This document shows, in pieces, positions 37,818 through 48,110 of a stretch of DNA of 64,000 nucleotides. The stretch is taken from the NCBI GenBank assembly GCA_914767715.1, contig OU612071.1:15434948-15498947 (forward strand), read 5' to 3'. Numbering within the stretch: position 1 is the first letter of the stretch; each line of letters opens with the position of its first letter. Position numbers and translations under genes: made by a program. The stretch is from Membranipora membranacea (lineage: Eukaryota > Bryozoa > Gymnolaemata > Cheilostomatida > Membraniporidae). The notes below the pieces were generated by a model. The model was not told the origin of the DNA, ran no database searches, and saw nothing but the letters and a program-made list of their open reading frames with translations.

Positions 37818-37867
37818 CCAATCAGAACTACGCTGATAGTATTTCAGCCACAAATGCAGTATAAAAG
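37818..37867 (+). promoter_or_regulatory. Lectin 5 core promoter (CCAAT + TATA)
   Basis: CCAAT at 37818-37822 and TATAAAAG at 37860-37867. The promoter is preserved although the coding region is frameshifted. Confidence 0.72.
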
Positions 37868-37929
37868 TGTAGGTTGACATGTATTCCTACACTATGAGAT
37901 ACCAGTTACAAGTCAACATATTGTTGATC

Positions 37930-39470
37930 ATGAATTCCATCAGAGTTACTCTGTTCGTTGCCGTTGCGGCCATTTCTTTCACTGGTAAGTTGTTTTGTGT
38001 AATTTTCAATTTGAATATGATCAGATAACATCCACTGCATAAGCTTAGTGCTGCTAGTAAAATATTCCTAACATTATGATTATTGTTTCATTTTCATATT
38101 TTGGTCAAGCAAAATGAATGGAGTATTACTTTTCATGGAGTCAAGTTGTTTCAACGGCATTCTGTTGTCATGTAAATTCATTTACTTCTTCTCAACAAAT
38201 TGAAGCAGTCCCAAATCCAAAGTTACATGGTATATCTGATGAAAACAAAATTGATTGCAGCCAATCTTATTGTTGGTAAACATACCTTTTTTTCTAACCC
38301 AAATTGTACAGCTAACCCTCTTAGTGTCAATAACAGGACTATGCACTGCGGCCCGTTGCCCGGAAGGATTGTACCACTATAGCTGTTCAGATACATGTCT
38401 GCAGTACAATAAAAATCTTACTGAGCTCTGCAGATGCACAGAGAGCCTGTCGTGAATTGAGTGGAGAGCTAGCCACTGCTGAGATAGAAACTAAGAACTT
38501 CTTTCTGAAATGGATTGTGTTCCAAGATAGTAAGTTGCAAACAAAGATATAATAATATACAATATCAGTGCAATTTTTGTGAAAAACTGTATTAATTATA
38601 TTTTCATTTCAAATGTTTCACCAAAAGATAAGTTCACAGATGATAAATTTTTGTCAAATTAAGGTTAATAGTTTTCTTTTGGAGCCTGTAACCTCAGCCT
38701 CTTATGTTTAAAATAGCAACATCAAAACAGGTGATTCTTCAAAAGGACAGACGATCTGTCTCTCATTTCTCCAGCGGGTAGCTATCAAAAGCTGAAGAAT
38801 TTTCAATTTTCTAACATTTCTTTTTGGCCTCCTTGGGTGATTTCAATGGTTGTACATCAAGTTCAATGCTGATAACTTGATAGAACCCCAGACACCTTTC
38901 TTCAGTTCATTTCTCCATATTTGGAATCAACAAACTAGAATTAATCGTTCGATATCCTTTATTCAACATATTGTTTCTATTGCAAACCCTTCCAAACCTG
39001 TCCACACCAGCGTCTAGTTATCGAAAACTTTCCATTTCATTTTGTCCCTCTAGGGTGGTTTTAATGGTAGTTAATTATGCTTATTGCTGGTAAGTTGATA
39101 GAACCTCAGACACCTATACATTTTTTGTTTTATTCTGCTTCACTCTGTTTAGTTTCATCAGTAAACTAATATAAATTTTACAATATCCTTCATTCATGTT
39201 ATTGTTGCTATTGCAGAACCTTCTGAAATTGGCCTTATATGGAAAGGAACATGGATTGGAGGTAATTCCTTTGCAGACGGAAGAATATGGATGTGGGATG
39301 GGCTCCTCAAATCAAAATTTAACTCATATACTGAATGGAAAAAGGGAGAACCAAATCATCATCATGTAGATGAAGATTGTCTTGTTATCAACCATGATAA
39401 CTTATATGAATGGAATGATGGTTCATGTTCATGGAAGTTGCCTTCCATTTGTGAGAGGCGAGCAATTTAG
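37930..39470 (+). pseudogene. C-type lectin copy 5, frameshifted in exon 2
   Basis: Exons would be 37930-37984, 38337-38529 and 39217-39470. Exon 2 is 193 bp instead of 192: one extra T in the aaaaatctta run (near 38,416) shifts the frame and gives TGA at 38453-38455, before the middle of the lectin domain. Exon 3 is open and has EPN, EDC, WND, with HHHVDEDC instead of HHQVDEDC and HDNLYEW. Splice sites, TATA box and AATAAA (39569-39574) are intact. Either a recent pseudogene or an assembly error; the other differences in exon 2 (TAT to CTC region, GGT to AGT) favour real relaxation. Confidence 0.8.
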
Positions 39471-39709
39471 CTCCATACCTAACCTATGGTCTAACATCAA
39501 ACAAGAACTTGATGATATGAATATTGATCTATTATCTTCGCATATTGATGTATCGTTGAAAGAACCATAATAAATATTCATTACAAATAACCAACATGTC
39601 CTGTCATGCTAACAATCTCACAAACTCCTCACACATGCGATTGTTCACTTCAGTGTTTTTGTACAAAACTAAACAGTATAAATTAGATGCTTCAAGTTGG
39701 TTTGCAACC

Positions 39710-40888
39710 GAGCTAAATCCAAATAGAGTATATGAAATCAAAAACTTATCGTCTGAGTTTGGAAATTTGTATATGAAAAAAACTAAATGAAATAGGCGTC
39801 AATTGCCAAGATTATTGGAATGGCCGATTTCCCATAGTCATTTTTCGACGAAGCTCTCTTCATTCTCTTAGAAGCCAACAACCAGTGTGTCCCCATCTCC
39901 TTTGAATAATTATTACATGAATGGGGCGACAGGAAGTAAATGATGATCAGCAACAAAACATCATCATTTTTTTAGCCATTCAAAAAAGTTAGATATACAT
40001 GTAGTAAGGTCATCTTCAATCATTCCTTCATGTAATAATGCATCATCGGTATGAAAAATACTCTTTCAACCCATCATGGCTTGACAAAACCGACAATTTT
40101 TCATGATGAGCGACAACTCCGCAGTTCCTTTTAGCGAACCTTCACCATGCAAAATCTCTATGTCCTAGACAGAGTAAACAGGTAGAGTAAGTTTGGACAG
40201 TGTTTCTGGCATATCTCAGTTTGTAAGCAAATGGGCGCGAACTTTGTTTTATAGTTTTGATATATTGTGGTGAAGATTCATGTGAATGAGCATAAATATG
40301 AACTTTTCAATGAATTTAAGGCGACTTCACCATCGGAAAAACAAGAATGTACCAAAATCTGGATGTGAATGTAGTAACTTGATCCTCAATAGTTCCTACA
40401 TGTTATTATGCAGATTAATAACATGTCTCAGCCAGAAACCAATCAGTCACGTAGCGGCAAAGAGATAGTGCAGACTACTATCATATTTCATACTGAGGAA
40501 TCATTATTGTAACTTTGTACCAACTACATATATATATATTATTATTGCATATTATGAATCCAAGCAAAGACACCAAAGATTACAACAAAAAATACTATAA
40601 ATCCTAAAAACCAAAGGAAAAATAGTACAGTGGCAGCCTACCAAAAATGTGGCTAGAAACGCAACTTCATTTGCGAAATTGGATGAATAAATTCTAAGAG
40701 TGGATTCTAGGGTATTTTTTTGAGACGGTTGCAATGGTAATGATGTTCCTTACACAAAGTTGCACAATAGGCAGCAATAAACGCTGCCAAAGATACCCAA
40801 AATTGCTGTTTTTTTAGATTTCAAGGATCTGTCCTGTGCTCACCTTGTGAGTTGGGCTACTCAAACTATGCGATTAGATTCATACATA
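39710..40888. other. Unique insertion after lectin 5
   Basis: About 1.18 kb lies between ttgcaacc and ttggtcagtttttggtat, words that are adjacent in units 1-4. No terminal inverted repeats, clear target duplication or credible ORF seen; it contains a short (ta)n run near 40,530. Either an insertion here or an older arrangement lost in the other units. Confidence 0.55.
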
Positions 40889-41059
40889 CCTTGGTCAGTT
40901 TTTGGTATATTATCAAGATGTTGAGTGAATGACCAACCTTATAAAGTGAAAATCGCTGCCGACAAAAGGAAAAGACATGAAATAATGATGATATGGTTCC
41001 AAAACGTCCAAAATCTGAAAGAACATGTCAAAATTAGTGGATCCACAAGTTTACATGGG

Positions 41060-41345
41060 TCTGCTGTCGTAAATATTAAAATTAATTCTATTTGATGTAA
41101 AGCGTTTTCACTTCATTGATTTAGGAAATAAATCCTCTATCCATGTAATAAAACGTCAAACTTTACCTAGCATATAATTTATGTGGTGTTAATTGAGTGT
41201 CTGCAGCTGCTTCAATATCAGCCATGAGTCATGGCAGGGAGCATGATGACATCTGAGGAATGTGACATTCTGATTCTAAATGTGATAATATCAGTGTACC
41301 CCGATACCCTTCAACCGTCACATACACACTGCCTAGTAACAAGAA
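41060..41345 (-). repeat. Inverted, diverged fragment of the lectin-unit 5' flank
   Basis: Read on the minus strand this matches the unit flank: cagtgtgtatgtgac, then a block ending atttagaatca, then gttttattacatggatagag, then gtgaaaacgctttacatcaa. The order equals that of positions about 95-330 of unit 1, with many substitutions and gaps. It is an older copy in opposite orientation. No lectin exon accompanies it. Confidence 0.72.
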
Positions 41346-41666
41346 CAGAGTACCCAACACGGTACCAATAAAAATCTCCAATTACCTATTGTGCTACCGG
41401 ATCAAATTTGAAGATTTGTGCCAACCGAGTCTGAACAGTTCAAGCAAATTATGCGTAAGAAACAAGTTTGAGTCTCAGAATGCACACAGAGTCTAATATC
41501 ACATTTATTTACTTGAGAAGAACATAGAACATAGAACATATAACGATTACTTTATGAAAAACTTGCCTGGTATTGCTTGTAGACTGATTATAGTTTTGCC
41601 TAACTATATGTTGGTGTTAGGTAATGTAGGATTAATGATCAGTTAAATAAAGAGTTGAAAGCAGAT

Positions 41667-42238
41667 GACATAGGCATATTTTAATTAAATTAGTACCATC
41701 GGAAGCCGGTTTGTATTGCCTCCAATTAAATGTAATATTATTCCCAGAATTATGTCTGAGTCCAAGACAAAGGCCATGCCATGGACTTATTTTCAGCTAC
41801 AAGCCATCTCTGGTAGGGCAGATACCAGCTAACATTATAATATCAGCTTCACTTTCAGTCTTTTTCGATTACAGTACACAATCTGATGGTTTTGCATCAA
41901 GCTTATGATGCGTAACCATGGCGCATTCTAATATGCAATTTTAAATTATTGAGTTGGCCAGGCAGTGTGCTTTCTACAAGTTAAACCTCAAGCATCTTAC
42001 TTTGAGAATGTACTAATCATTGTCTGATATTACATGCTGTTAAGTCTCTTTGATTGAATTCCATAAAACATTTAGACGAGAATGCTGCAGCAGATTGGTC
42101 CCCCCTTGCAAGTCGGATTGCTTGTTACAAATGTGACACCCAAAGGGGGATAGGTATTCAGGTCCACTGTCACCTTTGTTTTCACGGTACACTCATCACA
42201 TAAGCTGGTGAAATCAATGTTGAGCTTTGCTACTTTCC
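41667..42238 (+). repeat. Diverged monomer fragment
   Basis: Resembles the monomer from tagtaccatcggaag (tttgtaccatcc) through actaatcattgtctgatatt, caaatgtgacacccaaaggg and ataagctggtgaaatcaatg, ending at tgagctttgct. Much more diverged than the monomers in units 1-4, with internal gaps. It abuts VOMI copy A directly. Confidence 0.7.
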
Positions 42239-42658
42239 AACAGACCATATTAAACTGTACCTTTGCTCAAACGGTCAGTTTGTAAATCGAGCCAATCCAA
42301 GGAGGTGGGCTTCTACCACACGAGGATGATTCTTCATAAAACTCCATTGCACTTAAATGCAGGTGAGGAATAAACTGTGTGATCGACTCAATAATGAACC
42401 TAGACAGAACACCATATACAGCTGAAGTCAGGCACTTAATTGTGGGCGCCATAGTTAAATTGGTTGGTGTATAACCAATGATGCTATTATCAATATTCAA
42501 TTATTGTCCACAATCAAGTTTTTTTGTTCGTAACTCAATCGATTTTGATCAGATTTTGTGTTTGAATATTGTATGCAATTGTCGCATATTCGACCCACTT
42601 GGGGCCGAATACCCGAGCAGAACAGACACTACTATTTCATTCATTTTGCTCATGTTTA

Positions 42659-42712
42659 TTTTGTATGGAGTTAACTTCTTCCTGTTGAGGAAGAAGGCAA
42701 CTCCATACAAAA
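42659..42712. repeat. 54-nt near-perfect hairpin
   Basis: Left arm 42659-42683, loop gttg, right arm 42688-42712. The 25-base arms pair except for two adjacent mismatches (aa against gc). Core words: TTTTGTATGGAGTT and AACTCCATACAAAA; CTTCTTCCT and AGGAAGAAG. Could be a small RNA hairpin or the collapsed core of a DNA element. Confidence 0.7.
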
Positions 42713-43163
42713 AGTGTTTTGTTTACCTAATCAAATTTATCCACAACATTTTTCTTCAGAATTTTGTTACAAGCAGATATTAATTCAATTTACTAATGAC
42801 TCATAGTTGAGATGCCTTTCGACATTAAAATAAGACTTTATTTTGATTAAATGGTGGAAATAAGTTTACACAGTCATCGTAAAAAATAAACCATGCTCTA
42901 TCATACCGTCAAAGTTTCCTGTGTAAAAGGTCAGAATAGGTCAACTCCAAAACAGTAAGTCGTAGTACACTCTAAAATAGTAATACGCTCCAAAATAATA
43001 GTAATACCAAAATATTGCAGTGTAATATGCTGCTGAGGGCTCTCCAAAAAGAATTGCCCTGCCTTGATGTTCCCCCGGTTTTTATATGCACCGTGGTTCA
43101 TCACTGCGGGTGAGCATGGCCAAAAAACCGGAGGTTGCATTTGCCCATCCTCTTGACAAAAGC

Positions 43164-43566
43164 GGAGATTTGATTTAGGTTTTTGTCTGATAAAAAGTTT
43201 TTAATTATATATATCATTTAAATGCTTGCGTTTGAACCCTCCAAAAAGACGGAGATTGGACTTTAATTTATGTCTGATAAAAAGGTTTTAATTATATATA
43301 TTATTTAAATACTTGCGTTTGAACCCTCCAAAAAGACGGAGATTGGACTTTAATTTATGTCTGATAAAAAGGTTTTAATTATATATATTATTTAAATGCT
43401 TGCGTTTGAACCCTCCAAAAAGACAGAGATTGGATTTTAATCTATCTCTGATAAAAAGGTTTTAATTATGTATATTATTTAAATGCTTGCGTTTAAACCC
43501 TCCAAAAAGATGGAGATTGGACTTTAATTTATGTCTGATAAAAAGGTTTTAATTATCTATATTATT
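43164..43566 (+). repeat. 87-bp minisatellite, about five copies
   Basis: The word (g/a)gagatt recurs at 43164, 43251, 43338, 43425 and 43512, exactly 87 bp apart. Each unit reads through ctgataaaaa, ttttaattat and tgcgttt(g/a)aaccctcc. The last copy breaks off near 43,566. Absent from duplicate B. Confidence 0.9.
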
Positions 43567-44647
43567 TTGAAGTGGTTGACGCCGTCTGGTATCACCCGCT
43601 CCCATCCTCTTGGCTCCATTCTCTTTATCCGAAACCTCCAGGGCTGTGAGAACTTGAGATCTCACACAATCAGCAGCATCTTGTTGTCAACTTGATTTTA
43701 TTTCTAGTTTATGACTCAACATAAGTTTCTGTAGTGCCACCACAATAGCGTTGTACATAGTCTTGAAAGTAGAAGTATTTAAATCGCAGAGTCAACACAG
43801 TCCTACGAGTCAGGAGAGAATTATATCTATGGAAGTGAATTTTTCTCTTAATAACTAAATTTCAAACCAGAGCTAATTTTTTTGTTGATGAAATAGCTGT
43901 TTGATTAGTTTTTTGTGTCAAATCTATAGCAGACAGAAGTAATTTCATTACAGGATAGGGATTAAGTGAAGGCAGGACAGTGTTTTTTCTCTGGGGGAAG
44001 ATACATGATTCTCATTACGTTGTCACAACCTAGTTTTACAACTGGTAGCCACCACTTTGAAAAATTTCTTGCTTACTCCATTAATAAAAACATTACTTTA
44101 TAAAATAAAAGATGAATAAATTATTTTAATTTGCCAGGAATACATGCTCGGAATTACACATAGACAAGTCATTTCAAGAAGATATGTTATACTGGCAACT
44201 CGTGACCACGTGCCCACTGAGTATATCTACTTGATCAAAAATCACAGCAATGGAAATTCTATCTGTTCAAATCAAATATGTTAAATAAGACCTGTTACAT
44301 ACATATTTGTAATCGAATTTGATATTTTGGGATTTCAGAGCTCCTATCTGTTCAAAACAGTCTGTGCAGGATAAATGGATATCTTCTAAGCAGGGAAAAT
44401 GGGGAAGGTGGGAGTCAGAGCTGTCATGCGAATATGGTGATGTGATATTTGGAGCACAGGCTAAATCTGAAGTATACCAGGGCAGCAATGATGATACCGC
44501 TGGTAAGCAACCTGTGAGTTTACAGGCCCCTAGAAAGTTAAATAAAGTGGCCTATAAACACTATAAATATTGCAAAATCCCATGTCAGAATTTAGTTGTT
44601 GTATGATCTTAATATTTTAAAATGCTTTGGCTGGGGTGTTGCCAGCC

Positions 44648-45000
44648 AATGTGTTGGCTCTGGAGGTAGGGTAGGGAGAAGAAGAGCCAATACCAGGTCA
44701 TATAGTACTTTTAGGCAAGAACCTTTGAACTTGACCTAGGTATATGTCGGAGATTACATAGGTGGAAACTTGATGTCCAAATGCGGGTATGAACCCATAA
44801 CTCTCAGATCTCTTACTAAGCGCTCTACCGATTGAGTTATCAGGCGTGTGAAAATAGATCAACAATCATTAAACAGGTCAAAGCCAGCCCCAATAGTTAA
44901 CCAATGTCAAGGTGGAAGGTACTTTCCTGAAAGTAATATGGTAATGTGACCTAACATTGGCTCTTTTTCTCTCAACCCATGAATCAGAGCTGAGGGTGTT
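44648..45000. mobile_element. MITE with long inverted ends and internal tRNA-like segment (copy A)
   Basis: The left end near gtgttggctctgg and gagaagaagagccaatacca (44651-44695) pairs with the right end near tggctctttttctctc and tcagagctgagggtg (44957-44997). The ends are about 60-80 bp and imperfect. A tRNA-like segment lies between them. Orthologous copy at 53,612. A related shorter element is at 56,649. Exact tips and target duplication are not resolved. Confidence 0.6.
44783..44845 (-). repeat. tRNA-like segment inside the MITE (copy A)
   Basis: On the minus strand: GATAACTCAATCGGTAGAGC as D-arm/box A region and GGGTTCATACC as box B. It looks like a tRNA-derived pol III head, not a confirmed tRNA gene. 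Confidence 0.6.
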
Positions 45001-45041
45001 GCTCAAGACCCACCGGGAGTTCTTCTTTTGCTTACATGTTT

Positions 45042-45096
45042 ACCAGTTCGTCACCAGTTTATCACCAGCTTACCACCAATTTATCACCAGTTTGTA
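45042..45096 (+). repeat. 11-bp tandem repeat (copy A)
   Basis: Five units of the type accagtttatc (accagttcgtc, accagcttacc, accaatttatc and so on). Also at 54008-54062 in copy B with the same copy number. Confidence 0.75.
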
Positions 45097-45775
45097 GACA
45101 ATTTCTTCTTTGCCTCAGACCAACCTAATTGCTGTTTTCAAAACACATATATTTCATTTTCCTTGGAAAAACCAGCTCATAAGATATACAAAAAAACACG
45201 TATTGATTGTGATGCGATATGATATTATTGTTGGCATATTATTACAATTAATTCATAATTCATCCAATACATTACCTTCTTTCCAGCTGTCAACAACAAG
45301 TTTGCATGCAGAGATATGAATGCTGCAAAGGAGCGTGTGAGATCTCGACTATTGGTTAGCGACTCAAATGACGCAAGTTCTTGGGGTTCATGGGATGACC
45401 CAAAGGTTTGCACACCTGGAACAGCCATATGCGGAATACAGACCCAAGTTGAGGAAGATCAAGGGTATTATTCTGATGATACTGCATTGAACGCCGCAAA
45501 GTTTACCTGTTGTAAAACACCATTCTGTATGATCTAGCTGAAGTTTTTTCTGCTGTGTAACCACATCAATTATGTTGTTTTTTCCTGATGTATTGTAATG
45601 ACAAGGATGAAACACAATTAGGGCACATGGCAATGAAAAGTAAACCTATAATTGGAAATTTGTTTATCCATATTTTCCCTTAAAATAAATGGTAAATCAA
45701 TCCAATGTATACTTTTTGCTTCATTATCAAACAAAACTGTAACAAGAAACAAAGATGGACAATCCAGATAGATAA

Positions 45776-45850
45776 GTTTGATCCAGTTTGATCCAGTTTG
45801 ATTAAGTTTGATCCAGTTTGATTAAGTATGATCCAGTTTGATCCAGTTTG
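45776..45850 (+). repeat. 10-bp tandem repeat (copy A)
   Basis: Seven to eight units of agtttgatcc with agtttgatta variants. Same array at 54741-54815. The minus-strand QTGSN-repeat frame across it is a by-product. Confidence 0.85.
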
Positions 45851-46139
45851 CCTGCAATTAGAATTTCTCCGCATTCAGTGATTCCAAATGCAAGCCAACT
45901 CGATCAAACTTGATCTAGATTCTTGATGCTTCCCATAGACTTGATATAAGACAGGACATTATTTATGGAGCATTAGCATTGAGGCACTGAGGCATTTAGT
46001 TGTGGGCGACGTAAATACATTTGAACAAGCAACACTAAAGTGCTAGCTAACTGGATCGAAGAGTCCAGGTTTAGTTGAGGCATTTACTAAGCATGAATAG
46101 AGACAGACTCCTAACAAACAAATTAAAATATGCTTATAA

Positions 46140-46376
46140 CAGGGCCCTAGTTAAGAAAAAATGGTGGGGGAGGCGAAAGTCTGAGGCGAGTCGCGAGCAT
46201 CACCAGGAGGGATGTTGTTAGTTTCCCCCTACGCAATTTAAGGCGTCATCAGCAAATGGAAGTCCCAAATGAGCTGATTTAGACATGGAACATTCAATTA
46301 TAGCATATTTAGAACACTCTATTTAGCTTTCAAGGGGAGGCGGTGCCTCTCTGCCTCCCCTAGAACTACGGGCCTG
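46140..46376. mobile_element. hAT-like MITE (copy A)
   Basis: Ends CAGGGCCCTAGTT and AACTACGGGCCTG are imperfect inverted repeats, each followed inward by a gggggaggc / gcctcccc word. Flanks tatgcttataa and tatgataa hint at a target duplication but are not clean. The same element is at 55106-55342. About 237 bp, no ORF. Confidence 0.55.
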
Positions 46377-46589
46377 TATGATAATGGCCCATATAAACAA
46401 TTTAAAACAGTTGAAAACAACAGGTGGATTGCAGTTTACATCCAAAATAATCATTGACTTAAAACATATTATAATTTATTAATTAATTTACTAATTAATA
46501 TAAATATCAGACAAAAACTGTATAATGATCAAAATAATTGAGGCCAAGGGTGGTAAACTAGTTGAACAGAGCACATGGTACAAGCACTG

Positions 46590-46622
46590 GACAATAGACA
46601 ATAGACAATAGACAATAGACAC
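46590..46622 (+). repeat. 8-bp tandem repeat (copy A)
   Basis: Four units of gacaatag. The equivalent array is at 55555-55587. Confidence 0.8.
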
Positions 46623-46855
46623 TGCCTCCCCTAGATAGCTAGATACAGTAGTCTCAAAACACTATATATGTATTAACCATGTCAGAATCAGCGCCTCTGG
46701 GATTACCACTTGCTAATTGTATGCCCTAAAATTGATTGAGAAACAACTTACAAAAACTCTTTTAGTGATGAGTTGCATCCCCTATATCTTTTTTCTAAAC
46801 TACGGCCCTGACATACATAGAGCTGAAGTAGTCTTGTATGCTCTTGCAGACCACT

Positions 46856-46945
46856 TGGCTCTGATATTATTGGCTGTTGGGTGTTGGCTGTGATTTTTTT
46901 GGCTGTTGGGTGTTGGCTCTGATATTATTGGCTGTTGGGTGTTGC
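46856..46945 (+). repeat. 29-bp minisatellite, three copies (copy A)
   Basis: Unit ttggctctgatatt followed by attggctgttgggtg. Three copies here against nine in duplicate B (55,819-56,078). The unit resembles the end of the MITE at 56,649. Confidence 0.85.
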
Positions 46946-47330
46946 AGGGCTCTCAACCACTCGGATTTACCCCGAATTACTCAGGTTTTTGGGTTCAACC
47001 CAGGTAACTCAGGGGATTTCAGAATAAGAGCAAAACACTCGGATTTTTTTTTACACTCAGCTAAAATTATTGTTGGAGAATTCCAATTACAGTGAGGCCT
47101 AGTTCTACGAATTGTAAACAAACATCTGATGCTGTGAAGTATGATACACACCTAACTAAATTAGTATCTTAGGCTATGATATTCTTGTGTTCTCCAAGAT
47201 TCTCCTATTCTTCACTCAACCTCTCATTGCATTTGCTGAAGATCTCATTATTTAACAAAGACAAATGTTATGCAGCTAAAATATGGTAACAGCAGAATAT
47301 TGTCATCAATCAGATTATGTACATACAACC

Positions 47331-47353
47331 AAGGAGTAACCCTTTTACTCCTT
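47331..47353. repeat. Small perfect hairpin (copy A)
   Basis: AAGGAGTAA and TTACTCCTT around a ccctt loop. Conserved at 56462-56484. Confidence 0.55.
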
Positions 47354-48110
47354 GATAGAACATACATTTATCCATCTTGCCAATGAACTCATTGAACTCA
47401 ATGATCATGCCATCCATACAGATCTAGTGTCTGAAACAGAATTAGACTACAACAACACAAGTAATGAAAAAGTAAAGCTAATTTCATCCTACATAATTAT
47501 GATATTATTGGCTGTTGGGTGTTGGCTCTGATATAATTGGCTGTTGGGTGAGAAAGAGTCCCAATGCCAGGTCACAGATATGATCTCATGCGATATAATG
47601 AAAGTTAAACTAGGGGAGGGATTATAGGTATATACATATGGCCTGTCTGCATTGGGATGAGCATCAAGATAATCTGTCTATAAGAGTTATTTGTCCTGTG
47701 TGTTATGTTTGTGAAGAATCTTGGAAATCCCAAGTAAGTGAGCCCACTCAAAAATGTCAACAATGACGTCATAGTGAGTTTATTAGGGAAAAGACAAGAG
47801 TTGAAACTGTAGGCAATAATACCAAGATAGTGTCTTACTAATTGCCCTATCACATCACCATGTGTCCCAAATAGATAATCTAAGCAAACAAATTATGCAG
47901 TATCACGCATTAAAGATTATGTTATTACTAACTAGGGACCACTGGTGAGTAACATAACCTAACTTAACTGAAGAATACGGCGAGAGAGGGCATATATGTG
48001 TTTTATAGTTTTATGTGTCTCTTCATGTTATCTGTCGACAAATTGAAGGAAGCTCTATAATAACACTCTGTAACAACATGCATCAGACTAGTCTGTCTGC
48101 TACAAGTTCT

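Larger units (their letters stand above)
36786..39709 (+). repeat. Lectin segmental unit 5 (truncated)
   Basis: 5' flank, promoter and lectin gene only. After the lectin 3' flank the sequence departs from the other units at ttgcaacc (39,704-39,710) and resumes for only about 50 bp at 40,888-40,940; there is no SINE-B and no monomer. It also carries about 30 bp (after cacac, near 39,633) not found in the other units, so it may keep an older 3' flank. Confidence 0.85.
42580..43670. other. Insertion unique to VOMI copy A
   Basis: Lies between gtatgcaat and cagcagcatc, adjacent in copy B (52,421-52,430). CAAT occurs at both edges (42576-42579, 43667-43670) and may be a target duplication. It holds a 54-nt hairpin and a five-copy 87-bp minisatellite. 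No coding potential seen. Confidence 0.65.
42258..45537 (+). pseudogene. VOMI-domain protein, copy A (5'-truncated)
   Basis: Exon 2 survives only as 42258-42362, with an in-frame TAA where copy B has AGA (SLR to SL-stop). Exon 3 (44339-44502) and exon 4 (45287-45537) are open, keep phase and splice sites, and encode internal repeats 2 and 3, ending TPFCMI. A deletion equal to about 480 bp of copy B (51629-52108) removed promoter, 5' UTR exon, start codon, signal peptide and half of repeat 1; the join shares GT with both sides. AATAAA remains at 45684-45689. Exons 3-4 differ from copy B by 13 base changes, all amino-acid-changing. Confidence 0.82.
42245..48056 (+). repeat. VOMI segmental duplicate A
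   Basis: Direct counterpart of about 51,605-57,584. Both begin near caacagac(c/a)atattaaactgt and end at gaaggaag(c/t)tctat. A lacks the promoter and first half of exon 2, has a 1.09-kb extra insertion (42,580-43,670), and lacks a 0.4-kb block present in B (56,738-57,138). Identity is high in 43,671-48,056 and clearly lower in the exon 2 fragment. Confidence 0.88.

Noticed and set aside
45680-45874. Minus-strand ORF with repeated QTGSN
   Set aside because: It is the translation of a 10-bp minisatellite and is not tied to a promoter or splice sites.
46660-46815. A second hAT-like MITE suggested by an end reading actacggccctga
   Set aside because: Only one end is convincing; no matching opposite tip or target duplication found.
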